From Streptomyces filamentosus (GTDB lineage Bacteria; Actinomycetota; Actinomycetes; Streptomycetales; Streptomycetaceae): 64,000 nucleotides of DNA. A program made the position numbers and the translations under genes. Under the pieces are notes generated by a model. That model was given only the letters and a program-made list of their open reading frames with translations, was not told where the DNA came from and did no database searches. This document shows, piece after piece, positions 34,628-43,551 of the stretch (the first letter of the stretch is position 1; each line of letters begins with the position of its first letter). Where the stretch lies: contig NZ_BNBE01000004.1 in NCBI RefSeq assembly GCF_014654895.1, positions 1,178,001 through 1,242,000 on the forward strand, given 5' to 3'.

Positions 34628-35209
34628 TCAGGCCCTTCTGCTCCGCGCGTGCAGGTGCCCGTCGCGGGGGAAGGCGGGCGGCGCCGCGGGAAGGATCCCG
34701 GCGAGGGCGTAGCCGCTCTTCTCCGCCACGCGGCAGGAGGCCGTGTTGTCCACCTGGTGCAGGAGTTCGAGGCGGTCGAGGCCGGCGGGTCCCGCTCCGC
34801 CGAAGGCCCAGGCGGTGAGGGCCTCCAGGGCCCGCGGCGCCACGCCCCTGCCGCGCGCGGGGGCCGCCGTCCAGTACCCCACCTCGCCGGTCGGTCCGCC
34901 GGGCAGCTTGAGGACGGCGTTCCCCCACAGCGGTCCCTCGCACGCCCCCGGCCCCCCGGGTGCCGCCCCAGGTCCCGCCGCGAGGACCGCGAAGCCGAAC
35001 CGCGCGCCCGTCTCCCAGCCCCGGCGCTGGTCCTCCACCCACCGCTCCGCCCCGGCCTCGTCCTCGGCGACGGCACCGAGCCGGTGCCTCAACTCGGGGT
35101 CCCGGTGCGCCTCGACCAGCGCGGGGACGTCCTCCGCCCGCCAGGGACGGAGGACGAGGGCGGGGGCGGACGCCGTCTCGGGCACGTTCAGGAACACTGT
35201 GTCGGCCAT
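34628..35209 (-). CDS. GNAT-family N-acetyltransferase
   Basis: 193 residues of RimJ/RimL type: N-terminal LVLRPWRAEDVPALVEAHRDPELR, acetyl-CoA loop VGYWTAAPARGRGVAPRALEALTAWAF (R/QxxGxG/A-like ARGRGVA), and the C-terminal ELLHQVDNTASCRVAEKSGY motif. The substrate is unknown. It is transcribed leftward between the conservon and a DinB gene with no overlap. Confidence 0.85.
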   Translation of the reverse strand: MADTVFLNVPETASAPALVLRPWRAEDVPALVEAHRDPELRHRLGAVAEDEAGAERWVEDQRRGWETGARFGFAVLAAGPGAAPGGPGACEGPLWGNAVLKLPGGPTGEVGYWTAAPARGRGVAPRALEALTAWAFGGAGPAGLDRLELLHQVDNTASCRVAEKSGYALAGILPAAPPAFPRDGHLHARSRRA

Positions 35210-35303
35210 CGGGCGATCGTACGTCCGGGGAAGCCCGGGACAGGGGGCGAAGACCGGGCTCCGGAGGCCGGCGCGGATCCCGCGGAAGGCTCGCGGGCCT
35301 CGT

Positions 35304-35897
35304 TCACCCCCGGGTCGGCGCCATCGACGCGGCCGCCGCGGCGGCCCGTTCGAGCTTCGCGCGGTGGGCCGCGCGGGCCTCCTCGTCGATCCGTCCCTCG
35401 TGCTCGGCGCGCAGCCCGGTCCGGCCGTCGAGGCCCTCGCGCAGGATGTCGGCGTGCCCGGCGTGCCGGAGGGTCTCGCCGAGGACGTGGACCACGACGG
35501 CGAACAGGTTGGTGCGGGAGTGGGGTTCCGGCCACCACGGCACGTGGCCGGGGGCGTCGAGGGGAAGCGCGCCGATCGTCGCGTCCGCGTGCTCCCACGT
35601 GCGCCGGTAGAAGCCGGTGATCTGCTCGCGGGTCTCGTCCACGGCCGCCCACCGGTCGCTGCCGTCGGAGTCCTGCCACCGGCACAGCGGTTCCGGGGAC
35701 GGACGGTCGAAGACCTCGCCGAAGTACCTGGCCTCGACGGTGGCCACGTGCTTGACCAGGCCGAGGAGGTTGGTGCCGGTCGCCGTCAGCGGCCGGCGGA
35801 CGTCGTACTCGGACAGGCCGTCGAGCTTCCAGAGCAGGGCCTCGCGGTCCCGCCGCAGCCTCCCGTGCAGGTTGTCCTTCGCGAACGAGTCGATCAT
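35304..35897 (-). CDS. DinB/DUF664 family protein
   Basis: 197 residues. The helical-bundle DinB pattern includes LLGLVKHVATVEARYFGEVF with the metal-ligand His in KHVATVE, and a second histidine region VVVHVLGETLRHAGHADILRE. ATG 35897 starts MIDSFAKDNLHGRL and fits the family, although the frame is open further upstream. Such proteins are often thiol (mycothiol)-dependent transferases; that role is possible here but not shown. Confidence 0.82.
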   Translation of the reverse strand: MIDSFAKDNLHGRLRRDREALLWKLDGLSEYDVRRPLTATGTNLLGLVKHVATVEARYFGEVFDRPSPEPLCRWQDSDGSDRWAAVDETREQITGFYRRTWEHADATIGALPLDAPGHVPWWPEPHSRTNLFAVVVHVLGETLRHAGHADILREGLDGRTGLRAEHEGRIDEEARAAHRAKLERAAAAAASMAPTRG

Positions 35898-36114
35898 GCG
35901 GTGCGCCTTCCCTGAGGTGGGGTCGTTCGTGCGGTCGATTCCGTCAGGTGTGCCGGAGCGGGGTCCGCGGCCGGGTGCCGGGGGTGGCGCGGCGGGCGTC
36001 CTGCGCGGGGCCGGCGGCCGGGGTCGTGCGCCCACCCTCGCCGGGCGCCCGCGCCGCCCGCCAATGATTCGTCGCTGGACGAATCCGGCGGGTGTCCCCC
36101 CGTAGCATGGCGGG

Positions 36115-37089
36115 GTGCTCCGCTTCGAAGTCTCCGTCGACGACCTGCTGCGCAGCCGCTTCGCCCTGTCCCCCGCGCTCGACCTCTGTCTGCTGCTGCG
36201 CTCGCTCGCCGGCCTGGACCGGCCGCTGCCGCCGGCCTGGGCGGGCCGGCTCGTGCCGGTCTTCGAACGGCTGCGCCGCGAGACCGAACTCGACGCCTTC
36301 CTCGCCCTCCAGACGCCGGAGGGCGGACCGGACTTCGTCGCCCCGCCCCCTCGCGGCCTCGGCCAGACCTGGGCGGACGACCTGGCGTCGATCCGGGCCA
36401 CCCCGCCGGAGACCGCCCGACCCGCGTGCGCCGCCGCGACCGGTCCTGCCGCCCGTGACCCCCGCGTGCGCACGGTGCTGGACTCGCCGGACGCCGCCTC
36501 CCGGATCGCCGGGGCGATGGACCGGGCGTGGCACGAACTGCTCGCGGCGGACTGGCCGCAGCTGCGCGCGGTCTGCGAGCGCGACGTCGTGCACCGGGTG
36601 GGGGTGATCGGCGAGCACGGGTGGGCCGCGGCCGTCGAGGGCCTGCACCCGGGCATCGTCTGGCGCGCCGGCGGCATCGAGATCGACTTCTTCCGGGGCG
36701 GGACGGTCCGCCTCTCCGGCGACGGCCTCCTGCTGATCCCCTCGGCAGTCGTCGGGCACGTCGCCGCCCACCTGGACGACCCCTGGCCCAGGACCCTGGT
36801 CTACCGCGCCCGCGGCACCGCCGCCCTGTGGGGCGAACAGGAGGCCGCCCCCCGCCCGGACGCGCTCACCGCCCTGGTCGGCCGGGCCCGCGCCCGCCTG
36901 CTGCTCGCGCTGGACGCCCCCGCCAGCACCAGCCACCTCGCCCGGAGCCTCGCCATGGCCCCCGGCGCGGTGGGCGACCACCTCGCCGTCCTGCGCGGTG
37001 CGGGGCTCCTCGTGCGCGCCCGGTCCGGCCGCTCGGTCCTCTACCGGCGTACGCCGCTCGGCGAGGCACTGGTGGCCGGGACGGGCTGA
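36115..37089 (+). CDS. ArsR-type winged-helix regulator with DUF5937-like N-terminus
   Basis: 324 residues. The N-terminal 220 residues are the actinobacterial extension (LRFEVSVDDLLRSRFALSPALDL; VSxDDL...R). The C-terminal 70 residues are an ArsR HTH (ARLLLALDAPASTSHLARSLAMAPGAVGDHLAVLRGAGLLVRARSGRSVLYRRTPLG). No metal-binding Cys motif is visible. It is divergent from the DinB gene, sharing a 217-bp intergenic region. GTG 36115 is the first plausible start. Confidence 0.82.
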   Translation: MLRFEVSVDDLLRSRFALSPALDLCLLLRSLAGLDRPLPPAWAGRLVPVFERLRRETELDAFLALQTPEGGPDFVAPPPRGLGQTWADDLASIRATPPETARPACAAATGPAARDPRVRTVLDSPDAASRIAGAMDRAWHELLAADWPQLRAVCERDVVHRVGVIGEHGWAAAVEGLHPGIVWRAGGIEIDFFRGGTVRLSGDGLLLIPSAVVGHVAAHLDDPWPRTLVYRARGTAALWGEQEAAPRPDALTALVGRARARLLLALDAPASTSHLARSLAMAPGAVGDHLAVLRGAGLLVRARSGRSVLYRRTPLGEALVAGTG

Positions 37090-37286
37090 GCGTCCGTCCC
37101 GGCCCCGGCGCACCCGGCGCCTCGGACCGGGCCGGCCGGCCACCAGAGGCCCGGCACGCCGTCGACGCGTACCGGTCCACCGTTCCGCTTCCCCTCCCCG
37201 AGCGTGCTCCCGTGAACACCCGTCCGACCCGTCGCGGGGCGACCGGATACAGTGCGCGGGACAGCGGCCCGGTCGGGGAGGCAGAC

Positions 37287-38513
37287 GTGACCGACACCAG
37301 CGACACCCGTCCCACCGAGGGTGAAACGCCCGTGCGGCGGCAGAGCCTGCCGCACCGCCTGATGCGCTACGTCCCCCTGATCGCCCCCGTCCTCCTGTTC
37401 GCCGTGCCCTGCTGGGTGCTCCTGTACGGCGGACAGAACTGGCCGCTGCCCGCCACCTCGATCGGCACCGCCCTGTTCGTCCTCGGTCTCGTCGGGATGC
37501 CGTTCGCGATGGCGCGCGGCCATGGACGGCGGCAGCAGGACCGGGCGGCGGTCATCGGCGACACCCTGCTGGGCGCGAGCTGGGTCCTGTTCACGTGGTC
37601 CGTCCTGCTCGGCGTCCTCCTGAGGCTCGTCCTGACCGTGGCCGGCGTCGGCGAGGGCCAGGACCGGGCCCGGATCGTCACGTGGGCCGTCCTCGGCGTC
37701 ACCGCGGTCCTGCTCGGCTGGGGGTACGCCGAGGCCCGCCGCGTGCCCCGCGTGCGCCGGCTGGAGGTGCCCCTCCCCCGGCTGGGCCCCGGCCTCGACG
37801 GCTTCCGTGTCGTCCTCGTCACCGACACCCACTACGGCCCGCTGGACCGGGCCCGCTGGTCGGCACGGGTGTGCGAGACGGTGAACACCCTGGAGGCCGA
37901 CCTGGTCTGCCACACCGGTGACATCGCGGACGGCACGGCCGAACGCCGCCGCGCCCAGGCCGCACCGCTCGGCACCGTGCGAGCCACCCGGGCCCGGGTG
38001 TACGTCACCGGCAACCACGAGTACTACAGCGAGGCCCAGGGCTGGGCCGACCTGATGGACGAACTGGGCTGGCAGCCGCTCCGCAACCGCCACCTGCTGC
38101 TCGAGAACGGAGGCGACGCCCTCGTGGTCGCCGGCGTGGACGACGTCACCGCCGAGTCCTCCGGTCTCGCGGGCCACCGCGCCCACCTCGCCGGAGCCCT
38201 GGACGGCACCGACCCCGACCTGCCCGTGCTGCTCCTGGCGCACCAGCCCGCGTTCGTCGACCGGGCGGCGGCCGCCGGCGTCGACCTCCAGCTCTCCGGC
38301 CACACCCACGGCGGCCAGATCTGGCCCTTCCACCACCTGGTCCGCCTCGACCAGCCCGCCCTCGCCGGCCTCAGCCGGCACGGCGCCCGCACCCTCCTCT
38401 ACACCAGCCGCGGCACCGGCTTCTGGGGCCCGCCCTTCCGCGTCTTCGCCCCCAGCGAGATCACCCTCCTCGTCCTCCGCTCCCCGCGCCCGCCCGCCGC
38501 CCCGCAGCACTGA
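37287..38513 (+). CDS. Membrane metallophosphoesterase
   Basis: About 408 residues. Four hydrophobic helices in the first 170 residues are followed by a calcineurin-like phosphoesterase domain with the full metal-ligand set: VTDTHYG, HTGDIADG, VTGNHEYY, LLLAHQP and SGHTHGGQIWP. It belongs with the YkuE/YaeI-like membrane phosphoesterases that act on lipid or nucleotide phosphates. GTG 37287 is preferred because GGGGAG precedes it by 6 nt. GTG 37212 is an in-frame alternative. Confidence 0.82.
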   Translation: MTDTSDTRPTEGETPVRRQSLPHRLMRYVPLIAPVLLFAVPCWVLLYGGQNWPLPATSIGTALFVLGLVGMPFAMARGHGRRQQDRAAVIGDTLLGASWVLFTWSVLLGVLLRLVLTVAGVGEGQDRARIVTWAVLGVTAVLLGWGYAEARRVPRVRRLEVPLPRLGPGLDGFRVVLVTDTHYGPLDRARWSARVCETVNTLEADLVCHTGDIADGTAERRRAQAAPLGTVRATRARVYVTGNHEYYSEAQGWADLMDELGWQPLRNRHLLLENGGDALVVAGVDDVTAESSGLAGHRAHLAGALDGTDPDLPVLLLAHQPAFVDRAAAAGVDLQLSGHTHGGQIWPFHHLVRLDQPALAGLSRHGARTLLYTSRGTGFWGPPFRVFAPSEITLLVLRSPRPPAAPQH

Positions 38514-38789
38514 ACGGGCCGACGCGTCCGCCGGAGCGGAGCGGGCCGAAGGACTCGCCCCCGGAACGAAGGGCCCGCCACTGGGACGAAGGGGGCCGGC
38601 CCAAGCGCAGCCGCCGTGGAGCGGGGGCGTGAGGCGCGATCGTCGCCCCCGTGCCTCCGCGTGCGTCTTCGGCTCGTCCGCCTCGCGTCCCGGGCGCGGG
38701 CCCCGGCGGGCAGGGAGCCTTCTCTGAAGTGCGCGGGGCTCCTGTGCCCTTCACCGTGCGCGCGTCGCGCGCGGGGCGGTGCGGGCGAC

Positions 38790-38900
38790 GTGATCACGGC
38801 GAACGCCCTCCACCCCGGCTTCATCCTCACCCGGCCGCAGGGGCACCTCGGCGACGACACGATGCGGACGTTCGGGGTGACGGACGGCGGGGGGACCTGA
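38790..38900 (+). pseudogene. C-terminal fragment of a short-chain dehydrogenase
   Basis: The frame reads VITANALHPGFILTRPQGHL followed by GDDTMRTFGVTDGGGT and a stop. NALHPGxIxT is the post-catalytic NxxxPGxxxT motif of classical SDR oxidoreductases. No Rossmann motif or YxxxK is found upstream, so only the distal third survives and the gene is dead. Confidence 0.7.
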
Positions 38901-39128
38901 CAGCTCCCTCCTTCTCCGAGAACCCCGCCCAAGAGCCGCCACGCAAGGCCATGACCGGGAGCACACGGAGAAATACGAACCCTTGATGAGGCGGACGCGC
39001 GTATTCGGCGATTGCATTAGCCAGCGCATGCAAGTATCTTTTCCATACGTAAGGCGCGCTTGCATCCAGATGCGAGTGCTCGTGGGGGCCTCCCGGCCCT
39101 CCCCCCACCTCTCGCGAAGGCACCCCCC
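38901..39128 (+). promoter_or_regulatory. Promoter region of the aldo/keto reductase gene
   Basis: No gene is seen. This AT-richer stretch (39000-39065) holds the TTGCAT/ATGCAA operator elements described separately. The start codon 39129 follows GAAGGCACCCCCC. Confidence 0.5.
39012..39033. promoter_or_regulatory. TTGCAT-N10-ATGCAA operator
   Basis: A perfect inverted repeat TTGCAT (39012-39017)/ATGCAA (39028-39033) about 96 bp before the reductase start. A third TTGCAT lies at 39060-39065. The region is unusually AT-rich for this genome. It is a probable repressor site; the regulator is not encoded nearby. Confidence 0.55.
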
Positions 39129-40139
39129 ATGTCGCTCAAGCACATCCTTCCCGGCCGCCTCGGCTTCGGTACCGCCCCGCTCGGCAACATGTTCCGCGCG
39201 ATCCCCGACGAGGAGGCCGCCGCCACCGTCGAGGCCGCCTGGGACCACGGCATCCGCTTCTACGACACCGCCCCCTTCTACGGCGCCGGACTCGCCGAGG
39301 AGCGCCTCGGCCAGGTCCTCGCCGGCAAGCCCCGCGACGCGTACGTCCTGTCCACCAAGGTCGGCCGGGTCGTCCTCGACGAGCACGAGACCGCCGTCCC
39401 GGACTTCGGCGAGAAGGGCGGCCTGTTCGAGCACGGCAACCCGAACAAGATCCTCCACGAGTGGACCGCCGACGCCACCGAGCGCTCCATCGAGGGCAGC
39501 CTCAAGCGGCTCGGCACCGACCGGCTCGACATCGTCTGGGTCCACGACATCGCGCAGGACTTCCACGGCGACGCCTGGCTCGGCAAGTTCGAGGAGGCCC
39601 GCACCGGCGCCTTCCGCGTCCTGTCCCGCCTGCGCGACGAGGGCGTCATCAAGGCGTGGGGCCTCGGCGTCAACAAGACCGAGCCCATCGAGCTGACCCT
39701 CGCCCTCGACGAGCCGCAGCCCGACGGCTTCCTCCTCGCCGGCCGCTACACCCTCCTCGACCATGAGCACGCCCTCACCCGCCTGCTCCCCATGGCCCAG
39801 GAGCAGAACGTCGACATGGTCGTCGGCGGCCCGTACAGCTCCGGCGTCCTCGCCGGCGGCACCCACTTCGAGTACCAGCAGCCCCCCGCCGAGATCGTCG
39901 AGCGCGTCGGGAAGCTGAAGGCCCTGGCGGACAGGCACGGCGTCTCCATCAAGGCCGCCGCCCTGCAGTTCTCCCTCGCCCACCCCGCCTCCGCCGCCGT
40001 CATCCCCGGCGCCACCCGGCCCAGCCGCATCGCCGAGGACACCGCCGCCCTGGACGAGAGCGTCCCGGCCGCGTTCTGGACGGACCTGCGCACCGCCGGA
40101 CTCGTCAGCCCGGCCGCCCCGCTCCCGAACGACGCCTGA
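39129..40139 (+). CDS. Aldo/keto reductase
   Basis: 336 residues of the AKR fold: LGFGTAPLGNMF, the catalytic Asp and Tyr in RFYDTAPFYGAG, Lys in STKVGR, His in VHDIAQD, and C-terminal NADPH-binding IPGATRPSRIAED. It is nearest in pattern to the D-threo-aldose/pyridoxal 4-dehydrogenase group. It is followed 52 bp later by an SRPBCC gene in the same direction. The operator upstream suggests inducible expression. Confidence 0.88.
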   Translation: MSLKHILPGRLGFGTAPLGNMFRAIPDEEAAATVEAAWDHGIRFYDTAPFYGAGLAEERLGQVLAGKPRDAYVLSTKVGRVVLDEHETAVPDFGEKGGLFEHGNPNKILHEWTADATERSIEGSLKRLGTDRLDIVWVHDIAQDFHGDAWLGKFEEARTGAFRVLSRLRDEGVIKAWGLGVNKTEPIELTLALDEPQPDGFLLAGRYTLLDHEHALTRLLPMAQEQNVDMVVGGPYSSGVLAGGTHFEYQQPPAEIVERVGKLKALADRHGVSIKAAALQFSLAHPASAAVIPGATRPSRIAEDTAALDESVPAAFWTDLRTAGLVSPAAPLPNDA

Positions 40140-40191
40140 CCTTCACCTCTCCCCCTCACGCCCCCTCCCCCACAGCATCAGGAGCACCACC

Positions 40192-40611
40192 ATGGCCTCC
40201 ACCTCCGTCTCCCGCGTCGTCCCCGCCTCCCCCCAGCAGGTCTGGAACCTGATCGGCGGCTTCGACGCCCTCCCGGACTGGCTTCCCTACATCCCCGAGA
40301 GCACCGCCCTCGAAGGCGGCCGGGTCCGCCGCCTGACCAACCCCGACGGCGACGTCATCATCGAGCGCCTCGTCGGCTTCGACGAGGCGGAGCGTCACTA
40401 CAGCTACGCCATCCTCGAAGCGCCGTTCCCCGTCGACGGCTACGTCTCCACCCTCCGCGTCCACACGGTCCCCGGGCACGACGACGCCGCCGAGGTCCAG
40501 TGGTCCGGCCGCTTCAACCCCAAGGGCGCCACCGAGCAGGAAGTCGTCGACCTGTTCACCGGTATCTACGCCGACGGCCTCGACGCCCTGCACAAGACCC
40601 TCGCCGCCTGA
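40192..40611 (+). CDS. SRPBCC-family lipid/ligand-binding protein
   Basis: 139 residues. The START/Bet-v1-like polyketide_cyc2 pattern includes SRVVPASPQQVWNLIGGFDALPDWLPYI, a strand-rich centre and the C-terminal helix VVDLFTGIYADGLDALHKTLA. It likely binds a hydrophobic small molecule; no catalytic residue is diagnostic. It forms a small operon with the aldo/keto reductase. ATG 40192 follows an AGGAG sequence by 7 nt. Confidence 0.85.
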   Translation: MASTSVSRVVPASPQQVWNLIGGFDALPDWLPYIPESTALEGGRVRRLTNPDGDVIIERLVGFDEAERHYSYAILEAPFPVDGYVSTLRVHTVPGHDDAAEVQWSGRFNPKGATEQEVVDLFTGIYADGLDALHKTLAA

Positions 40612-40950
40612 GCCGCCCTGCACCCACGGCCCACCCGTCGCCCGCGGCCCATCCACGTCTCCTCCCAGCCGGAAGCCCCGGGCCGGAGTCGCCCGCGGCG
40701 GTGGCGACGAAGACCCCGGCCGCGTTGCGGAGCGCGACCCGTGCCGGGCACCGGTCGTTACGCGAGGACGCTCCGGCCTTCCGGTCGCGGACCGGGACGG
40801 GGGCACCGTCCGCGATCCGCAACCGGTCGGCCGCGCCCCGGATTCCGCTTCGGGGGGCGGTGTGCCGTAGCGTGAGCCGAGTAATCGGGTGCGTACTCTC
40901 CGTGCCCGGCAGACAGTCGGCATGCCTCTGCCCGCTACCTTGGAGCCGCC
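40612..40950. other. Intergenic with DUF397-like remnant
   Basis: 339 bp without an intact gene. The minus strand holds a decayed DUF397-like fragment (see 40680-40822). GGAG before GTG 40951 is the only other evident signal. Confidence 0.4.
40680..40822 (-). pseudogene. Possible DUF397 remnant
   Basis: The minus strand reads MRIADGAPVPVRDRK and later NAAGVFVATAAGD. These parallel the DUF397 core (VADGxPVPVRDSK ... AWxAFVAAVRDG), a small protein usually paired with XRE regulators in Streptomyces. The N-terminal WRKSSYS part is missing and no partner gene is adjacent. Confidence 0.35.
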
Positions 40951-41742
40951 GTGAGTTCCGACCGGTACCACTGGGATCGTTCGCACCCGGGCCTGACCCT
41001 GCTGCGCGAGGCGATCGAGCCCGTGCGCCGGCAGGTCGTCGGGCACGAGATCTACCGGCGGCTGGACTCCCTGGAGCGGATCCGGACGTTCCAGGAGCGC
41101 CACGTGTTCGCCGTGTGGGACTTCATGTCGCTGTTGAAGTGCCTGCAGCGGCGGCTGACCTGTGTGGATCTGCCGTGGGTGCCGAGCGGACCGACTGCGA
41201 GCCGGCGGCTGATCAACGAGATCGTGCTGGTCGAGGAGAGCGACGAGCTCGGTGACGGCTACACCAGCCACTTCGAGCTCTACCTCGACGGGATGGTCCG
41301 GGCCGGAGCCGACACGGGAGCGGTGGACGGCTTCCTGCGGCTGCTGGGCACCGGGGCCGGGGTCGCCGAGGCGGCGAAGGTGGCCGACGTCCCTTCCGTC
41401 TCCGCCGAGTTCATGGCGGTCACCTGGGACATCATCGAGAACGCGCCGGTGCACTGCCAGGCCGCGGCCTTCGCCTTCGGCCGTGAGGACCTGATCCCGG
41501 AGATGTTCGAGCAGGTGATCCGGATCGAGGACACGGGCGGCCGGCTGACCGTGTTCAAGGACTATCTGGCGCGGCACATCGAGGTGGACGGCGAGCAGCA
41601 CACGCCGATGGCCATGCAGATGCTGATCGACCTGTGCGGCGACGACCAGGAACGCTGGAACCAGTGCGCCGACACGGTCCGCCGCGCGCTGTCGGCCCGG
41701 GTCGCGCTGTGGGACGGGATCCTCGCGGACTGCGGCGGCTGA
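40951..41742 (+). CDS. DUF3050 protein, haem-oxygenase-like fold
   Basis: 263 residues. It matches DUF3050 by FQERHVFAVWDFMSLLKCLQRRLTC, INEIVLVEESDELGDGYTSHFELYLDGM, WDIIENAPVHCQAAAFAFGREDLIPEMF and HIEVDGEQHTPMAMQML. Conserved Glu and His on helices (ERH, EE...H..LY, HIEVDGEQH) resemble the metal ligands of haem-oxygenase-like diiron proteins. Its oxidative reaction, if any, is unknown. GTG 40951 follows GGAG. It stands alone in a 339-bp/562-bp gap. Confidence 0.8.
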   Translation: MSSDRYHWDRSHPGLTLLREAIEPVRRQVVGHEIYRRLDSLERIRTFQERHVFAVWDFMSLLKCLQRRLTCVDLPWVPSGPTASRRLINEIVLVEESDELGDGYTSHFELYLDGMVRAGADTGAVDGFLRLLGTGAGVAEAAKVADVPSVSAEFMAVTWDIIENAPVHCQAAAFAFGREDLIPEMFEQVIRIEDTGGRLTVFKDYLARHIEVDGEQHTPMAMQMLIDLCGDDQERWNQCADTVRRALSARVALWDGILADCGG

Positions 41743-42304
41743 CACACGAACACCCGCTTCCACAGGGCGACTTCGACGGGCGGCCGTCCTGCGGTACGAC
41801 TGCCCTTCCCCTGCCTGCGGGGACGAACCGGCAGCGGGCGGGGCCGGCGGACGGTCTCCGCGGCTGCCGCGCGGGGCCCGGCCGCGGACCTTGGTCACCT
41901 CGCTCGGGACCGGCCGGGTGCCGGCTCGCGGAGCCCCTTCCCGGGCCCCGGCCGCACGCCGGTGGGCGCGGACGACGGTGGGCACGGACGACGGTGGAAT
42001 TCCCCCGGCACCGGCCAGCCGGTGCCCGGTGCCCGGCCGGCCCCAGGATGTGGGGCCGGCCGCGGGGTGCCGGGGATGCCCGCGCACCTGTCACCTGGAC
42101 GGAGTCCGCGCCGTAGGGGTGAGCCGGTGCGGGCCTCCTGCCGGGGGTCACCCGGACGGCACGACGATGACAGGGCGACGCCCGCCGGGCGACGGGCCGG
42201 GCATCATCACGCACGTGTCGAGCGTGGTTCACTCGATCCGCAAGGAACAAGGGAGCTTTCGGCGCGTGACCCGTGCGTGGCGCGCATGATCCGGGGAGTC
42301 GGCC
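41743..42304. other. Intergenic with a short tandem repeat
   Basis: 562 bp with no supported gene on either strand. It contains two copies of a 16-bp unit GTGGGC(G/A)CGGACGACG at 41962-41993 followed by GTGG. The right end precedes the Lrp gene. Confidence 0.5.
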
Positions 42305-42751
42305 GTGGACGAGATCGACCGCCACATACTGGGCATCCTCCGCAAGGACGGGCGAGCACCCGTGCCGGAGATCGCACGAGCCGTGGGGCTCTCGGCGGCT
42401 CCGTGCGCCCGCCGCATCGAACGCATGGAGAGGGCGGGCGTGATCCGCGGCTACGTCGCGGTCATCGAGGACGGCCGGGCGGGGACGCTCCAGGCGTTCA
42501 TCGAGATCCGCCTGCTCGGCGCGACCGACAGCGACGAGATCCAGGGCATCTCCGAAAGCATCCCGGAGATCGAGGAGAGCCACAGCATCGCCGGCACCTC
42601 CGACGCCCTGCTCAAGCTCCGCGTCCGGGACGTGAAGCACCTTCAGCAGGTGATCAACGCCGTACGCCGGACCGGCAAGGTGGAGGGCACCAAGACCTTC
42701 ATCATCATGAACACCTGGACACGCGCGACCGAGCAAGCCGTCACCCCGTGA
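42305..42751 (+). CDS. Lrp/AsnC-family regulator
   Basis: 148 residues. N-terminal HTH (VDEIDRHILGILRKDGRAPVPEIARAVGLSAAPCARRIERMERAGVIRGY) and C-terminal RAM/Lrp ligand domain (GTLQAFIEIRL, IPEIEESHSIAGTSDALLKLRVRDVKHLQQVINAVRRTGKVEGTKTFIIM). It probably senses amino acids. The usual divergent target gene is absent: the downstream side is a graveyard of fragments. GTG 42305 starts the conserved domain directly. Confidence 0.9.
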   Translation: MDEIDRHILGILRKDGRAPVPEIARAVGLSAAPCARRIERMERAGVIRGYVAVIEDGRAGTLQAFIEIRLLGATDSDEIQGISESIPEIEESHSIAGTSDALLKLRVRDVKHLQQVINAVRRTGKVEGTKTFIIMNTWTRATEQAVTP

Positions 42752-42811
42752 CCGCGAGCCGGCATCACGCCCGCGGCCGGTGGCCCACTCGCGTGTCAGG
42801 GTGACGGTGTA

Positions 42812-42970
42812 CGCGAGTTGGAAGCGTGAGTGCGGGCCCCGTTCCCGGTGGACGCGGGTGAGGGTCGCCTCGATCGTTCTGACACTGACGGTGACGGTGG
42901 TGGTGATGTCGCGGTTGCTCGCTCCGGCGGCGTCGAGTTCGGCGCTCGAAAGACGAAGAAGGAGCCTCGT
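42812..42970 (-). pseudogene. LuxR helix-turn-helix fragment
   Basis: Minus-strand codons give TRLLLRLSSAELDAAGASNR then DITTTVTVSVRTIEATLTRV and HRERGPHSRFQLA. This follows the LuxR HTH pattern (GxSNRxIAxxLxVSxRTVEAxLTRVYRKLGVRSRxQLA), with degraded positions and no intact upstream gene. It is a pseudogene of a LuxR C-terminus. Confidence 0.6.
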
Positions 42971-42992
42971 CAGGGAACGGGCGAGGCTCCTT
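42959..42992. terminator. 11-bp perfect hairpin
   Basis: AAGGAGCCTCG (42959-42969) and CGAGGCTCCTT (42982-42992) with a 12-nt loop. A likely intrinsic terminator of the leftward remnant operon, or of lrp on the other strand (207 bp downstream of its stop). Confidence 0.6.
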
Positions 42993-43003
42993 CGAGTACG
43001 TGC

Positions 43004-43204
43004 TCAAGCAGCCACGAAGCGTGTCCGGACGACAACCGCAGACAATCCCGCTCTGGTCGGCAAGGGCACGAACCCCGGCGTGCACACCGAAGGCTCGCGC
43101 CGGGACGGACCGTCCAGAGCACGCAGCACCCGATCACGCTCCTCGGCCGAGAGACGAGCCGGCAGGGCCACGGCCCGGCCCAGCTCGTCCCCGCCCGACG
43201 TCAC
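43004..43204 (-). CDS. Small ORF coupled to the truncated hydrolase, unknown
   Basis: 66 residues beginning VTSGGDELGRAVALPARL. Its GTG overlaps the stop of the truncated metallo-hydrolase by 4 nt, so it was the next cistron of that operon. The sequence is protein-like in composition, but I recognise no family. It may itself be the start of a broken gene, since only short remnants follow. Confidence 0.35.
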   Translation of the reverse strand: MTSGGDELGRAVALPARLSAEERDRVLRALDGPSRREPSVCTPGFVPLPTRAGLSAVVVRTRFVAA

Positions 43205-43551
43205 CGATCACCCGCCAGGTCGAGATCACGCTCGGGCTCCTCGGCGGGGGCCGACGCCTGCTTCGGCCGGCGCCACGGACGGGCGATCGGCTGGGACACC
43301 CCGCGCCACCACGCCTCCGCGGGCAGCTTGCCCGCCGGCTCGAAGGGCTCGCCGGGCCGGGGGAACGCCGCCGCCTGCCCCGCCTCCTCCGCCGCGTCCT
43401 TCGTCCACTCCCCCGGCTCCGCCCACGCGTGCGGCGCCAGGTTGAAGGTGCCCCAGTGGATCGGCAGCAGGACACCACCGGCCCGGCCGCCCTGGAGGTC
43501 GAGGTGGGCCCGGACGCCCTCGGCGGGCGTCATGTGGATGTCGGGCAACAA
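43201..43551 (-). pseudogene. C-terminal part of an MBL-fold (NAPE-PLD-like) hydrolase
   Basis: 116 residues starting MLPDIHMTPAEGVRAHLDL, with VLLPIHWGTFNLAPHAWAEP and FPRPGEPFEP. These are the C-terminal metal-ligand (HM, HWGTF) motifs of the UlaG/NAPE-PLD-like family. The N-terminal two thirds, with HxHxDH, are absent: homology stops at about 43551, where the composition changes. The gene was cut at this point. Confidence 0.8.

Noticed and set aside
41962..41997. 16-bp tandem repeat as an origin or attachment site
   Set aside because: Only two copies, no AT-rich neighbour, integrase or tRNA.
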